Assembly (NCBI RefSeq): GCF_020515625.1
Contig: NZ_JAIWPJ010000003.1
Span: 434,001-498,000, forward strand
DNA length: 64,000 nt
Direction: 5' to 3'
From: Natrinema amylolyticum
Lineage (GTDB): Archaea; Halobacteriota; Halobacteria; Halobacteriales; Natrialbaceae
Notes under the pieces: generated by a model
The model's input: the letters and a program-made list of their open reading frames with translations, nothing else
The model's database searches: none
What the model was told of the DNA's origin: nothing
Program-made: the position numbers and the translations under genes
Shown: positions 26,765-37,474 of the stretch, piece after piece
Layout of the letters: the number at the start of each line of letters is the position of its first letter
Numbering within the stretch: position 1 is the stretch's first letter

Positions 26765-26934
26765 GCTCTGCGACCGTTTGTCCGTATCGGTGACAGATAG
26801 TCTGCTCGTGAAACGACCGACGTGCCAACATCAGCCAATTACCCCGATAGTCCACTTGTATTTGAGATGTGATTGGAACGCGCTTTAGGCGCAATCCGAA
26901 TCGGAACGGCTCGGCCGATCTGTTCGGTTACCGT

Positions 26935-27085
26935 ATACTCATCGCTCACGAATCAGCGTCAACAGAAAGCGCCCGAGGCGGGATTTGAACCCGCGTCACA
27001 ACCGTGACAGGGTTGTATGATGGGCCACTACACCACCCGGGCTCCCTGCAACTCTCCATTTCCCGGTTATGGTATTAAGGCTTTT
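26935..27085. repeat. Tandem duplication unit 2 (tRNA-Asp with flanks)
   Basis: Second copy of the 151-bp unit. The 170 bp between the two units (26765-26934) have no gene and no similarity to the units. See the unit at 26614 for limits. Confidence 0.9.
26970..27042 (-). tRNA. tRNA-Asp (GTC), copy 2
   Basis: Identical over all 73 nt to the copy at 26649-26721, with the same promoter-like CTTAATACC upstream. Both copies should be functional. It is the upstream copy in the direction of transcription. Confidence 0.97.
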
Positions 27086-27370
27086 CAATTACCTACCGTA
27101 TGGTACGGTCAGCCGCGCCACGATATTCCGCCCTCGAGCCCGAACTACACACCGAATCGTGATAGCGAACCGCACGACCCACAAGGAATATAACTGATAA
27201 CCGGATACTCTCGAGTGTGATCGACGGCTCCGGTCAGGTTCGCCCGGCCGGGTAGCCCTGCTTGTGCGTCGAGTTAGTAACCGTTAAATGCCTCCCGCCG
27301 GTACCTGCCTGTAGTATCTCGTGACAGCCGCTTCTCTCCCGATAGCCGACACGCACATCCAACCCAATAC
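27043..27370 (+). promoter_or_regulatory. Upstream region of the RNA polymerase operon
   Basis: No gene in 328 bases. The left 43 bases belong to the tRNA duplication (tRNA promoter). A TATA-like CCGTTAAATGCC near 27282 stands about 85 nt before the rpoH ATG, which suggests a leader of roughly 60 nt; a nearer box is not obvious. The remainder is GC-moderate and featureless. Confidence 0.5.
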
Positions 27371-27598
27371 ATGGTAGACGTAAGCCAACACGAACTCGTT
27401 CCGGAGCACACCGTTCTCGAGGAGGAGGCCCTCGAGGAAGTGCTCGAGGAATACAACATCGACCGTACAGATTTACCGAAAATACAGCGCAAGGATCCCG
27501 CTCTCCCCGACGAGGCGGAGATCGGTGACGTCATCAAGATCGTTCGCGACTCGCGGACGACCGATCAGTCGATCGTATACCGACTCGTGGTAGAATAA
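27371..27598 (+). CDS. rpoH: RNA polymerase subunit H (Rpo5)
   Basis: A 75-residue subunit equal to the C-terminal domain of eukaryotic RPB5. The family segments [27 protein letters not shown] and [10 protein letters not shown] are seen. It heads the RNA polymerase operon; its TAA is followed with no gap by the rpoB'' ATG (TAAATG), so the two are coupled. The length is normal. Confidence 0.97.
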   Translation: MVDVSQHELVPEHTVLEEEALEEVLEEYNIDRTDLPKIQRKDPALPDEAEIGDVIKIVRDSRTTDQSIVYRLVVE

Positions 27599-29179
27599 AT
27601 GTCAATAGAACTCAACCGCGACAAACGGCGAGAGATTTCGCGCGAATATTTCTCGAAGGAACGGATCGCCGAACACCACTACCGCTCGTTCAACGCCTTC
27701 CTCAACCGGGGGATGCAGGAGGTCGTCGACGAGAAGGCGACGATCGATACGGACATCGGCGACAAGGAAGGCGAGGAGCCGGTCCACGTTGAACTCGGCG
27801 ACGTCCGCGTCGTCACGCCGCGTGTCCGTGAGGCGGACGGCTCCGAAGAACTCCTCTACCCGCAGGAGGCTCGGCTTCGGAACATCACCTACTCCGCGCC
27901 GGTCTTTATGGAAATGTCCATCGTCAAGGGCGAGGAAGGCGACGAGCGAGTCGTCGACTCGACCGAGACGAAGATTGGACGGATGCCGATCATGGTCGGC
28001 TCCGACAAGTGTAACATCGCCGGCTTCTCCGACGAGGAGCTGATCGAGATCGGCGAGGACCCCGCCGACCCCGGCGGTTACTTCATCGTCAACGGCTCCG
28101 AGCGGGTGCTGATGACCAGCGAGGACCTCGCGCCGAACAAGATTCTCGCCGAATACGACAGCAAGTACGGCGACGAGATTCAGGTCGCCAAGACCTTCTC
28201 GCAGCGCCGTGGCTACCGCGCACTCGTGTTGTGTGAGCGAAACCGTGAGGGACTGCTCGAGGTATCCTTCCCCTCGGTGTCGGGATCGATTAACTTCGTC
28301 ACGCTCGTGCGTGCACTGGGCCTCGAATCGGACGAGGAGATCGTCCACAAGGTCTCGAACGACCCAGAGGTCGTCAAGTACATGCTCGAGAACTTGGAGG
28401 AAGCGGAGGTCCAGACCGAGGAGGAGGCCATCGAGGAACTGGGCAAACGCGTCGCCTCTGGCCAGGGCAAGAATTACCAGCTCAAGCGGGCTAACTACGT
28501 CATCGACCGCTACCTCCTACCGCACCTCCACGAGGAGGGCGTCGAGGAGGAGGACGTCCGGATCAACAAGGCTCACTACCTCTGTCGGATGGCCGAGGCC
28601 TGTTTCGAACTCGCGCTCGGACGGCGCGAGTCCGACGACAAGGACCACTACGCGAACAAGCGACTGAAGGTCAGCGGTGACCTGATGAAGGACCTGTTCC
28701 GGACCGCGCTGAACAAGCTGGCCCGGGACGTCAAGTACCAGCTCGAGCGCGCCAACATGCGCAACCGACAGCTCTCGGTCAACACGGTCGTCCGCTCGGA
28801 CGTCCTGACCGAGCGACTCGAGCACCCGATCGCGACGGGCAACTGGGTCGGCGGCCGCTCCGGCGTGAGTCAGCTGGTCGACCGAACTGACTTCATGGGC
28901 GTTCTTTCGCACCTGCGCCGGCTTCGCAGCCCGCTCTCGCGCTCGCAGCCGCACTTCGAAGCGCGGGACCTGCACGCGACCCAGTGGGGTCGCATCGGTC
29001 CCTCCGAGACGCCGGAGGGGCCGAACTGTGGGCTGGTGAAGAACTTCGCGCAGTCGATGGAGCTCTCCCAGAACGTCGAGGACGAACAGGAACTCAAACG
29101 CGAACTGGCATCCATGGGGGTCGAGGGCATTCCCGGCCTCGAAGGGATCGAACGAACGGCGGCGTCAGGGGACGACTAA
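27599..29179 (+). CDS. rpoB2: RNA polymerase subunit B'' (Rpo2N)
   Basis: A 526-residue N-terminal half of the split beta-like subunit, as in all haloarchaea. It contains the protrusion and lobe domains (FNAFLNRGMQEVV, GGYFIVNGSERVLMTSEDLAPN) and the fork region near its end (RRLRSPLSRSQPHFEARDLH, then QWGRIGPSETPEGPNCGLVKN). The subunit break to B' falls after the fork domain, as expected. The next gene starts 3 bp after the stop. Confidence 0.97.
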   Translation: MSIELNRDKRREISREYFSKERIAEHHYRSFNAFLNRGMQEVVDEKATIDTDIGDKEGEEPVHVELGDVRVVTPRVREADGSEELLYPQEARLRNITYSAPVFMEMSIVKGEEGDERVVDSTETKIGRMPIMVGSDKCNIAGFSDEELIEIGEDPADPGGYFIVNGSERVLMTSEDLAPNKILAEYDSKYGDEIQVAKTFSQRRGYRALVLCERNREGLLEVSFPSVSGSINFVTLVRALGLESDEEIVHKVSNDPEVVKYMLENLEEAEVQTEEEAIEELGKRVASGQGKNYQLKRANYVIDRYLLPHLHEEGVEEEDVRINKAHYLCRMAEACFELALGRRESDDKDHYANKRLKVSGDLMKDLFRTALNKLARDVKYQLERANMRNRQLSVNTVVRSDVLTERLEHPIATGNWVGGRSGVSQLVDRTDFMGVLSHLRRLRSPLSRSQPHFEARDLHATQWGRIGPSETPEGPNCGLVKNFAQSMELSQNVEDEQELKRELASMGVEGIPGLEGIERTAASGDD

Positions 29180-29182
29180 ATC

Positions 29183-31012
29183 ATGAGCAGTCAACAACGA
29201 GAGGCGAAAGTATACGTCAACGGATCGCTGGTGGGGACGCATCCCGATCCGCACGAACTGGCCGAACAGATCCGCGAAGCGCGACGCATCGGCGACGTGA
29301 GCGAGATGGTCAACGTCTCCGTCAAAGATCGCACCCGCGAAGTGATCGTCAACGCCGACGCGGGCCGCGCACGGCGACCGCTGCTGGTCGTCGAGGACGG
29401 CGAACCGCGCATCTCCCAGCAGGAGATCGAGGCGATGAACGACGGTGACCTCGAGTTCGAGGATCTCGTCGATCACGGCTACATCGAGTTCATCGACGCC
29501 GAGGAAGAAGAGGACATCCTCGTCGGCGTCGACGAAGACGATCTGACCGAGAAACACACGCACCTCGAGATCGACCCGTCGCTGATCTTCTCGATCGGTG
29601 CGGGGATGATCCCCTATCCCGAGCACAACGCCTCGCCCCGCATTACGATGGGGGCAGGGATGATCAAGCAGTCGCTGGGGCTGCCGAGCGCGAACTACCG
29701 GATCCGACCGGACACGCGCCAGCACCTCCTGCACTATCCGCAGCTGTCGATGGTGAAGACCCAGACGACCGAGCAGATCGGCTACGACGAGCGCCCCGCC
29801 GCGCAGAACTTCGTCGTCGCCGTGATGAGCTACGAGGGCTTCAACATCGAGGACGCGCTGGTCATGAACAAGGCCAGCGTCGAACGCGCGCTCGCGCGCT
29901 CGCACTTCTTCCGGACCTACGAGGGCGAGGAACGTCGCTACCCCGGCGGACAGGAGGACCGCTTCGAGATTCCGAGTCAGGACGTCCGCGGTGCCCGCGG
30001 CGAGGAAGCGTACACCCACTTGGACGAGGACGGCCTCGTCAACCCCGAGACGACGGTCGACGAGAACTCAGTTCTGCTCGGAAAGACGAGCCCGCCGCGG
30101 TTCTTGGAGGAGCCCGACGACATGGGCGGTCTCTCACCGCAGAAGCGCCGGGAGACGTCCGTCACCATGCGCTCGGGCGAGTCGGGGATCGTCGACACCG
30201 TCACCCTCATGGAGGGCGAAGACGGTTCGAAGCTCTCGAAGGTCTCGGTGCGCGACGAACGGATCCCCGAACTCGGGGACAAGTTCGCGTCGCGACACGG
30301 CCAGAAGGGTGTCGTCGGCCACCTCGCGCCACAGGAGGACATGCCCTTCACCGAGGAGGGGGTCGTCCCCGACCTCGTGCTCAATCCGCACGCGCTGCCG
30401 TCGCGGATGACCGTCGGCCACATTCTCGAGATGATTGGCGGCAAACTCGGTTCGATGGAGGGACGCCGCGTCGACGGGACGCCGTTCCTCGGCGAGGACG
30501 AGGACGAACTCCGACAGGGACTCGAGGACGCCGGCTTCGACTCGGCCGGCAAGGAGACCATGTACTCCGGCATCTCCGGCGAGAAGATCGAGGCCGAGAT
30601 CTTCGTCGGCGTGATCTTCTACCAGAAGCTCTACCACATGGTCTCGAACAAGCTGCACGCCCGCTCTCGCGGGCCGGTGCAGGTGCTGACCCGTCAGCCA
30701 ACGGAAGGACGTGCCCGCGAGGGCGGGCTGCGTATCGGAGAGATGGAACGCGACGTGTTCATCGGCCACGGTGCGGCCATGACGCTGAAGGAACGACTCT
30801 TAGACGAGTCCGACCGTGAGTTCATCCACATCTGTGCGAACTGTGGGATGAGTGCGGTCGAAAACGTCGAACAGCGGCGTGTCTACTGTCCGAACTGCGA
30901 CGAAGAGACCGATATCCACGAGATCGAGATGAGCTACGCGTTCAAGCTCCTCTTAGACGAGATGAAGGCGCTGGGTATCGCACCGCGACTCGAACTGGAG
31001 GACGCCGTATAA
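29183..31012 (+). CDS. rpoB1: RNA polymerase subunit B' (Rpo2C)
   Basis: A 609-residue C-terminal half of the beta-like subunit. It holds the hybrid-binding domain with [20 protein letters not shown] and [10 protein letters not shown], the switch/anchor segment [15 protein letters not shown], and a C-terminal zinc-binding pair [10 protein letters not shown] and CPNCDEET in the clamp. The length matches haloarchaeal B'. The operon continues 3 bp downstream with rpoA1. Confidence 0.97.
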   Translation: MSSQQREAKVYVNGSLVGTHPDPHELAEQIREARRIGDVSEMVNVSVKDRTREVIVNADAGRARRPLLVVEDGEPRISQQEIEAMNDGDLEFEDLVDHGYIEFIDAEEEEDILVGVDEDDLTEKHTHLEIDPSLIFSIGAGMIPYPEHNASPRITMGAGMIKQSLGLPSANYRIRPDTRQHLLHYPQLSMVKTQTTEQIGYDERPAAQNFVVAVMSYEGFNIEDALVMNKASVERALARSHFFRTYEGEERRYPGGQEDRFEIPSQDVRGARGEEAYTHLDEDGLVNPETTVDENSVLLGKTSPPRFLEEPDDMGGLSPQKRRETSVTMRSGESGIVDTVTLMEGEDGSKLSKVSVRDERIPELGDKFASRHGQKGVVGHLAPQEDMPFTEEGVVPDLVLNPHALPSRMTVGHILEMIGGKLGSMEGRRVDGTPFLGEDEDELRQGLEDAGFDSAGKETMYSGISGEKIEAEIFVGVIFYQKLYHMVSNKLHARSRGPVQVLTRQPTEGRAREGGLRIGEMERDVFIGHGAAMTLKERLLDESDREFIHICANCGMSAVENVEQRRVYCPNCDEETDIHEIEMSYAFKLLLDEMKALGIAPRLELEDAV

Positions 31013-31015
31013 CCC

Positions 31016-33943
31016 ATGCAAGACACGACACCCAAAGACATCGGTTCGCTCTCCTTCGGGCTCATGGAGCCCGAGGAGTACCGGGAGATGAGCGCGACGA
31101 AGATCATCACGGCCGACACCTACGACGACGACGGGTTCCCCATCGACATGGGCCTGATGGACCCGCGTCTCGGCGTGATCGACCCCGGCCTCGAGTGTAA
31201 GACCTGCGGCAAGCACTCGGGTTCCTGTAACGGTCACTTCGGTCACATCGAACTGGCCGCACCGGTCATCCATGTCGGCTTCACGAAGCTCATCCGACGG
31301 CTCCTGCGAGGGACCTGTCGGGAGTGTTCGCGGCTCCTCCTGACCGAGGACGAACGCGACGAGTTCCGCGATCAGCTCGACGAATCCCGGAAGCTGAGCC
31401 GCGATCTCAACGACGTGACCAAGGCCGCGATCCGACAGGCCCGAAAGAAGGACAAGTGTCCGTTCTGTGGCGAGATCCAGTACGATATCGACCACGAGAA
31501 GCCGACCACCTATTACGAGGTCCAGCAGGTCCTCACCAGTGAGTACTCCCAGCGCATCGCCGGCGCGATGCAGGGCGACGAAGAGGAAGGCATCGAGCGG
31601 ACGACGCCGGACGAACTCGCCGAGAAGACGGAGATCGAACTCACTCGAGTCAACGAGATCCTGTCGGGTTCGTTCCGTCCGCGGGAGAGCCAGCGCAAGG
31701 CGATCGAGAAAGCTCTCGACATCGACCTGACCGAGGAGGACACGAACAAGCTGATGCCCAGCGACATTCGGGACTGGTTCGAGAACATCCCGGACGAGGA
31801 CATCGAAGTGCTCGGAATCAACCCCGAGCGGTCCCGTCCCGAGTGGATGATCCTCACCGTCCTTCCCGTGCCGCCGGTCACCGCGCGGCCGTCGATCACG
31901 CTGGACAACGGCCAGCGCTCCGAGGACGACCTCACGCACAAGCTGGTTGACATCATCCGGATCAACCAGCGGTTCATGGAGAACCGCGAGGCCGGTGCAC
32001 CACAGCTGATCATCGAGGACCTCTGGGAACTCCTGCAGTACCACGTCACGACGTTCATGGACAACGAGATCTCGGGCACGCCCCCGGCGCGACACCGATC
32101 CGGGCGGCCGCTCAAGACCCTCTCCCAGCGACTCAAGGGTAAGGAGGGTCGCTTCCGCGGCTCGCTGTCCGGGAAGCGCGTGAACTTCTCTGCCCGGACC
32201 GTCATCTCGCCGGACCCGACCCTCTCGCTGAACGAGGTCGGCGTGCCGGACCGCGTCGCAAAGGAGATGACCCAGACGATGAACGTCACCGAGCGCAACC
32301 TCCAGGACGCCCGGCGGTTCGTCTCGAACGGCCCCGAGGGCCATCCCGGCGCGAACTACGTCCGGCGGCCGGACGGCCGTCGGCTGAAGGTGACCGAGAA
32401 GAACTGCGAACAGCTCGCCGAGAAGGTCGAGGCCGGCTGGGAGGTCAACCGCCACCTCATCGACGGCGACATCGTCATCTTCAACCGCCAGCCGTCGCTC
32501 CACCGGATGTCGATCATGGCCCACGAGGTCGTGGTCATGCCGTACAAGACGTTCCGGCTGAACACCGTCGTCTGTCCGCCGTACAACGCCGACTTCGACG
32601 GCGACGAGATGAACATGCACGCGCTGCAAAACGAGGAGGCCCGCGCCGAAGCGCGCGTCCTCATGCGCGTCCAAGAACAGATGCTCTCGCCGCGATTCGG
32701 TGAGAACATCATCGGGGCCATTCAGGACCACATCTCCGGGATGTACCTCCTGACCCACGACAACCCCCGATTCAACGAGACGCAGGCGCTCGACCTGCTC
32801 CGTGCCACCCGGATCGACGAACTCCCCGAACCGAGCGGCATCGACGACGAGGGCACGCCGTTCTGGACCGGGTACGACGTCTTCTCCGAACTGCTGCCCG
32901 ACGATCTCGACCTCGAGTTCACGGGGACCATCGGCGACGAGGTCATCATCGAGGACGGCCAGTTGCTGCAGGGAACCATCGCCGAAGACGAGGTCGGCGA
33001 GTTCGGCGGCGAGATCGTCGACACGATCACGAAGGTCTACGGCAACACCCGCGCCCGGATCTTCGTCAACGAGGTCTCGACGCTGGCGATGCGTGCCATC
33101 ATGCACTTCGGGTTCTCGATCGGGATCGACGACGAGACCATCCCCGAGGAAGCGCAGGCCCGCATCGACGAGACGATCGACGACGCCAACGACCGCGTCG
33201 AAGAGCTCATCGAGGCCTACGACCGCGGCGAACTCGAGAGTCTCCCGGGTCGAACCATCGACGAGACCCTCGAGATGAAGATTATGCAGACGCTCTCGCG
33301 TGCGCGTGACAACGCGGGTAACATCGCCGACGAGCACTTCCAGGACGACAACCCCGCCGTCGTTATGGCCAACTCCGGTGCCCGTGGGTCGATGCTCAAC
33401 CTGACCCAGATGGCCGGCGCGGTCGGCCAGCAGGCGGTCCGCGGCGAGCGGATCAACCGCGGTTACGAGGACCGAACGCTCTCCCATTACGAGCCGAACG
33501 ACCTCTCGGCGGAGGCACACGGCTTCGTTGAGAACTCCTACACGAGCGGCCTGACCCCGCGGGAGTTCTTCTTCCACGCGATGGGCGGCCGCGAGGGCCT
33601 GGTCGACACGGCAGTCCGGACATCGAAGTCCGGGTATCTGCAGCGTCGCCTGATCAACGCCCTCTCGGAACTCGAGACGCAGTACGACGGCACGGTCCGG
33701 GACACCTCGGACACGATCGTTCAGTTCGAGTTCGGTGAGGACGGGACCTCGCCGGTCAAGGTCTCCTCCGACGAGGACAACGACATCGACGTCGAGCACA
33801 TCGCCGACCGCGTGCTCGACTCCGAGTTCGACTCCGAAGAGGACCGCCAGGAGTTCCTCGGGTCCAAGCCGCGGCCGACGAACCTCTCCGAACATGCCGA
33901 CGATCGACTGACTGAGGGCACGGAGGTGACCTCCGATGACTAA
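31016..33943 (+). CDS. rpoA1: RNA polymerase subunit A' (Rpo1N)
   Basis: A 975-residue largest subunit carrying the catalytic centre. N-terminal zinc site: [17 protein letters not shown] and the CRECSRLL / CPFCGE pairs. The Mg-binding [10 protein letters not shown] is at residues 524-533 (Asp526, 528, 530). The bridge-helix region near [22 protein letters not shown] is intact. No intein or insertion is present. Its last 8 nt overlap the rpoA2 start (ATGACTAA). Confidence 0.97.
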   Translation: MQDTTPKDIGSLSFGLMEPEEYREMSATKIITADTYDDDGFPIDMGLMDPRLGVIDPGLECKTCGKHSGSCNGHFGHIELAAPVIHVGFTKLIRRLLRGTCRECSRLLLTEDERDEFRDQLDESRKLSRDLNDVTKAAIRQARKKDKCPFCGEIQYDIDHEKPTTYYEVQQVLTSEYSQRIAGAMQGDEEEGIERTTPDELAEKTEIELTRVNEILSGSFRPRESQRKAIEKALDIDLTEEDTNKLMPSDIRDWFENIPDEDIEVLGINPERSRPEWMILTVLPVPPVTARPSITLDNGQRSEDDLTHKLVDIIRINQRFMENREAGAPQLIIEDLWELLQYHVTTFMDNEISGTPPARHRSGRPLKTLSQRLKGKEGRFRGSLSGKRVNFSARTVISPDPTLSLNEVGVPDRVAKEMTQTMNVTERNLQDARRFVSNGPEGHPGANYVRRPDGRRLKVTEKNCEQLAEKVEAGWEVNRHLIDGDIVIFNRQPSLHRMSIMAHEVVVMPYKTFRLNTVVCPPYNADFDGDEMNMHALQNEEARAEARVLMRVQEQMLSPRFGENIIGAIQDHISGMYLLTHDNPRFNETQALDLLRATRIDELPEPSGIDDEGTPFWTGYDVFSELLPDDLDLEFTGTIGDEVIIEDGQLLQGTIAEDEVGEFGGEIVDTITKVYGNTRARIFVNEVSTLAMRAIMHFGFSIGIDDETIPEEAQARIDETIDDANDRVEELIEAYDRGELESLPGRTIDETLEMKIMQTLSRARDNAGNIADEHFQDDNPAVVMANSGARGSMLNLTQMAGAVGQQAVRGERINRGYEDRTLSHYEPNDLSAEAHGFVENSYTSGLTPREFFFHAMGGREGLVDTAVRTSKSGYLQRRLINALSELETQYDGTVRDTSDTIVQFEFGEDGTSPVKVSSDEDNDIDVEHIADRVLDSEFDSEEDRQEFLGSKPRPTNLSEHADDRLTEGTEVTSDD

Positions 33944-35132
33944 CGTCGAGTACGCCGTCGACGACGACACGATCGCAGTCGTCGAAGACACCGACCTTCC
34001 GCGGCGGCTCAAAGACGAGGTCTACGAGACGCTCGAGGCCCGCGAGGGCGCGACGGTCGAGGAGGCGGACGAACTCGCGAAGGCCGTCGAGACCCGCTAC
34101 CTCGACACCCGCGTCGACCCGCTCGACCCCGTCGGGACGGTCTCGGCGCAGTCGATCGGCGAACCCGGGACGCAGCTGACGATGAACACGTTCCACTACG
34201 CCGGCGTCGCCGAGATCGACGTGACCCAGGGGCTGCCCCGGCTGATCGAGCTGGTCGACGCTCGAAAGACGCCAGACACGCCGATGATGACCGTCTACCT
34301 CGAGGACGAGTACGCGACCGAACGCGAGAAGGCCCACGAGGTCGTCTGGAACATCGAGGCGACACAGATCCTCGCGCTGGGCGACGTCTCGACGAACGTC
34401 GCGGACATGCGCGTTCAGATCTCGCTCAACGAGGACACGCTCCAGGAACGGATGATCACGGCCGAGGAGGTCGCCGGGATCATCGAGGACTCGCTCGGTG
34501 TGAAGACGATCCAGCAGGGGTCCCAAATCGAGTTCGGCCCCGAAGAGCCGTCCTACCGCGATCTCCTTCAGCTCGTCGAGGAGCTCCGCGACATTACGTT
34601 CAAGGGAATCGAGGAGGTCTCTCGGGTCGTCATCCGTCGGGAAGAACTCGACAACGGCAACGAGGAGTTCGTCCTCTACACCGAGGGTTCGGCCTTCGGT
34701 GACGCCTTGGAGATCGAGGGCGTCGACGCCTCGCGAACGACGTGTAACAACATCCACGAGATCCACCGCAATCTCGGTATCGAGGCCGCTCGCGAGGCGA
34801 TCATCGAGGAGACGAACAACACGCTCGCCGAACAGGGACTGGACGACGTGAACGTCCGGCACCTGATGCTCGTTGCGGACATGATGACGAACCGCGGCGA
34901 GATCGAGTCGATCGGTCGGCACGGAATTTCGGGATCGAAGGAATCGGTGCTGGCCCGCGCGGCGTTCGAGGTGACGGTTAATCACCTGCTCAACGCCGCG
35001 ATCCACGGTGAGATCGACGATCTCGACGGCGTAACGGAGAACGTCATCGTCGGGAAGCCGATCAAGCTCGGCACCGGCGACGTCGATCTCAGGATGGGGT
35101 CGACGACCTCCGGCAGCAGTCAGGCAGACTGA
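33936..35132 (+). CDS. rpoA2: RNA polymerase subunit A'' (Rpo1C)
   Basis: A 398-residue C-terminal part of the largest subunit with the trigger-loop/jaw region: [20 protein letters not shown] and [20 protein letters not shown] are family landmarks. The C-terminal clamp piece includes [17 protein letters not shown] and [19 protein letters not shown]. It overlaps A' by 8 nt and is followed 3 bp later by nusA. Confidence 0.97.
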   Translation: MTNVEYAVDDDTIAVVEDTDLPRRLKDEVYETLEAREGATVEEADELAKAVETRYLDTRVDPLDPVGTVSAQSIGEPGTQLTMNTFHYAGVAEIDVTQGLPRLIELVDARKTPDTPMMTVYLEDEYATEREKAHEVVWNIEATQILALGDVSTNVADMRVQISLNEDTLQERMITAEEVAGIIEDSLGVKTIQQGSQIEFGPEEPSYRDLLQLVEELRDITFKGIEEVSRVVIRREELDNGNEEFVLYTEGSAFGDALEIEGVDASRTTCNNIHEIHRNLGIEAAREAIIEETNNTLAEQGLDDVNVRHLMLVADMMTNRGEIESIGRHGISGSKESVLARAAFEVTVNHLLNAAIHGEIDDLDGVTENVIVGKPIKLGTGDVDLRMGSTTSGSSQAD

Positions 35133-35135
35133 TCG

Positions 35136-35561
35136 ATGGGCGTTACCCTCGATGACGACGCCCGACAGTATCTCGCCGTGTTCGAGGACGTGACAGGCGT
35201 TGACGGCCGAGATTGTCTCGTCACCGAGGGCGGTGACCGGCTCCTGATCCTCGTCGCCAGTGGCGGGATGGGCGAAGCGATCGGTCCCGGCGGTCGAACG
35301 GTAAAGCGATTCGAAGAACGCGCCGACGCTCAGGTTCGACTCGTCGAGGACGCGGACGATCCCGAGGTGTTCGTCGCGAACGTGCTCGCACCGGCAGTCG
35401 TCTACAACGTTACGATTAGCGAGAACAACGACACCGTCGCGTACGTCGAAGTCGCCGAAGACGACCACGGTATCGCGATCGGGACGAACGGACGGACGAT
35501 CGACGCCGCTCGACGGCTCGTAGATCGTCACTTCGGCATCGACGACGTCCAGCTCATTTAA
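35136..35561 (+). CDS. nusA: NusA-like transcription termination/antitermination factor
   Basis: A 141-residue archaeal NusA made of two KH RNA-binding domains with no S1 domain, as usual in Archaea. The GxxG loops are visible as IGPGGRTVKRFEE near residues 48-60 and IGTNGRTIDAARRL near 116-129. Last gene of the polymerase operon here; in related genomes rps12 generally follows at once, but in this window a block of unrelated genes intervenes. Confidence 0.95.
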   Translation: MGVTLDDDARQYLAVFEDVTGVDGRDCLVTEGGDRLLILVASGGMGEAIGPGGRTVKRFEERADAQVRLVEDADDPEVFVANVLAPAVVYNVTISENNDTVAYVEVAEDDHGIAIGTNGRTIDAARRLVDRHFGIDDVQLI

Positions 35562-35887
35562 TCGCTCTTTTGGCCTGTACCGGTCTTTCCATCGGACTCG
35601 CTGTCAGTCGAACAGTTCGCGTCCAGTGATCGGATCGCGGACTCTCGAAGAGGGAAACTGTTCCGTAGTCTCCAGTTGAAAGGACAGATCTCTTCGTCTC
35701 TGATTCATGTAGGTGCGTTTGAATTATTGCAGATCGTTCATACCGTAGTAATGTACGGTAGGAATCTAGAGGGCAAAGAACGGCACGCTCGCACCTCATG
35801 CGGACCGTAGTGATAGCAGCCAGTTGTTATCACTCGTGAATGTATTATCCAAACCAATAAGCAGATTCCACCGAGAGAGGGAGTCGT
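35562..35887 (+). promoter_or_regulatory. Gap between nusA and the aldehyde dehydrogenase gene with two dyads
   Basis: No gene in 326 bases. Two inverted repeats are seen: TACCGTA-N6-TACGGTA (35741-35760) and AGTGATA-N12-TATCACT (35809-35834). The second ends about 8 bp before a TATA-like GTATTATCC near 35842, which stands about 40 nt before the dehydrogenase ATG. They could be terminator or operator elements. Composition is AT-richer than the genes on either side. Confidence 0.5.
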
Positions 35888-37399
35888 ATGACGGAGACAA
35901 GCGAGTTATCTGCCGGAGAGGAAGACGTGGACGAACTCGACATCGCGCCGGAAAGCGGGTGGAACGCCATGTATATCGACGGAGAGTGGGTCCCTGCCGA
36001 CGATCGGGACCTGATCGACGTCGAAAACCCCGCGACGCGGACGACGCTGACGACGGTTCCCTCGGGGACCGAGGACGATGTCGACGAGGCGTATGCGACC
36101 GCGGAGGCGGCCCAAGCGGAGTGGGGAGAGCGACCGCCACAGGAGCGCGCCGCGATCGTCTCCGAGGCCTGTGAGTTACTGGGCGAGTACGCCGACGATC
36201 TCGAGACGCTGTTCGCTGTCGAGTGCGGCGGTGTCGGGCTGAAGGCTGATTTCGAGACCCAGCTCGCACAGGGCACGATGGATGTCGGCGCCGGACTGGC
36301 GATGCGCGACGGCGGCCGTCGCACGGACTCGGTCACGCCCGGCAAGGAGAACCTCCTCGTGCGCGAACCGGCCGGGGTCGTCGGCGTCATCACGCCGTGG
36401 AACTTCCCGCTGTACCTCTCCAGCCGAGTCGTCGCGCCCGCTATCGCGCTTGGCAACAGCGTGGTGTTAAAGCCCGACGAGCACACCCCGCTGACGGGCG
36501 GGCTCGTGCTTGCGAAGGTCTTCGAGGAGGCCGGCCTTCCGGACGGCGTCCTGAACGTCGTCCCCGGCTACGGCCACGAGATCGGCGACCACTTCTCGGG
36601 ACACTCGGTCCCGTCGGTGATGTCGTTTACCGGTTCCTCGGAAGTCGGACGGGGCGTCGGCCAGCGTGCCGTCGGCGCATACACGGAACCCGCACTCGAG
36701 CTGGGCGGGAACAACGCTCACGTCGTGCTATCGGACGCCGACTTAGAGCGGGCGATCGATGCCGGCGCGTTCGGGTCGTTCACCCATCAGGGACAGGAGT
36801 GCATCTCGATCAACCGCCACCTGGTTCACGAATCGCTGTACGACGAGTACGTGGCAGGGCTGGCCGACCGCGCCGAGCAGCTCCCCATCGGAAATCCGCT
36901 CGAGGAGGGGACGCTGGTCGGCCCGGTCATCAACGAGAGTCAGCGTGACAAGATCGTCGGGTTCGTCGAGGAGTCGGTCGAGCGCGGTGCGACGGTCGAG
37001 GCCGGTGGCGGCCACGAGGGCCTGTTTGTCGAACCCACGGTGCTATCGGACGTCTCCAGTGACATGCCGGTCGCCTGCAACGAGCACTTCGGGCCGGTCG
37101 CGCCGGTCATCCCCTTCGAGACCGACGAGGAGGCGATTCGGATCGCCAACGACACCGAGTACGGACTGTCGGGCTCGGTCCATTCGGCGGACGTGGGGCG
37201 GGCGCGCGACGTGGCCGACGCGATGGAGACGGGCATGGTTCATATCAACGACCAGCCGCTGAACGACGAACCGCACGTCGCGTTCGGCGGCGTCGGCGCG
37301 TCGGGAATGGGCCGGTACAACGACGAGTGGATCATGGACACGTTGACGACGCTGAAGTGGATCTCGATTCAGCGCGAACCCCGCGAGTATCCGTACTGA
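35888..37399 (+). CDS. NAD(P)-dependent aldehyde dehydrogenase
   Basis: A 503-residue class-1/2-like ALDH that oxidises an aldehyde to a carboxylate. Active-site residues: Asn in VITPWNFPLY, Glu271 in ALELGGNN and nucleophile Cys305 in QGQECIS; the cofactor loop FTGSSEVGRGVG is present. The substrate class is not clear; haloarchaeal relatives include xylose-pathway and benzaldehyde-type enzymes. The first 23 residues are an acidic tail. Monocistronic and inserted between nusA and rps12. Confidence 0.93.
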   Translation: MTETSELSAGEEDVDELDIAPESGWNAMYIDGEWVPADDRDLIDVENPATRTTLTTVPSGTEDDVDEAYATAEAAQAEWGERPPQERAAIVSEACELLGEYADDLETLFAVECGGVGLKADFETQLAQGTMDVGAGLAMRDGGRRTDSVTPGKENLLVREPAGVVGVITPWNFPLYLSSRVVAPAIALGNSVVLKPDEHTPLTGGLVLAKVFEEAGLPDGVLNVVPGYGHEIGDHFSGHSVPSVMSFTGSSEVGRGVGQRAVGAYTEPALELGGNNAHVVLSDADLERAIDAGAFGSFTHQGQECISINRHLVHESLYDEYVAGLADRAEQLPIGNPLEEGTLVGPVINESQRDKIVGFVEESVERGATVEAGGGHEGLFVEPTVLSDVSSDMPVACNEHFGPVAPVIPFETDEEAIRIANDTEYGLSGSVHSADVGRARDVADAMETGMVHINDQPLNDEPHVAFGGVGASGMGRYNDEWIMDTLTTLKWISIQREPREYPY

Positions 37400-37474
37400 T
37401 CCGGGACAGCCCCCTACTCCGTGGAATAGGGGAGCGATTCGACATCTCTGACGTCGGTCACGGCGTGGCCGCGA

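Noticed and set aside
26649-27042. tRNA repeats as attL/attR of an integrated element
   Set aside because: Both copies are complete and include upstream promoter DNA; only 170 bp lie between the repeat units and no integrase gene is present.
30953-34012. A 1019-codon minus-strand open frame over rpoA1
   Set aside because: It is the antisense shadow of rpoA1 caused by high GC and third-position bias; Asp/Val/Arg-rich low-complexity translation, no domain.
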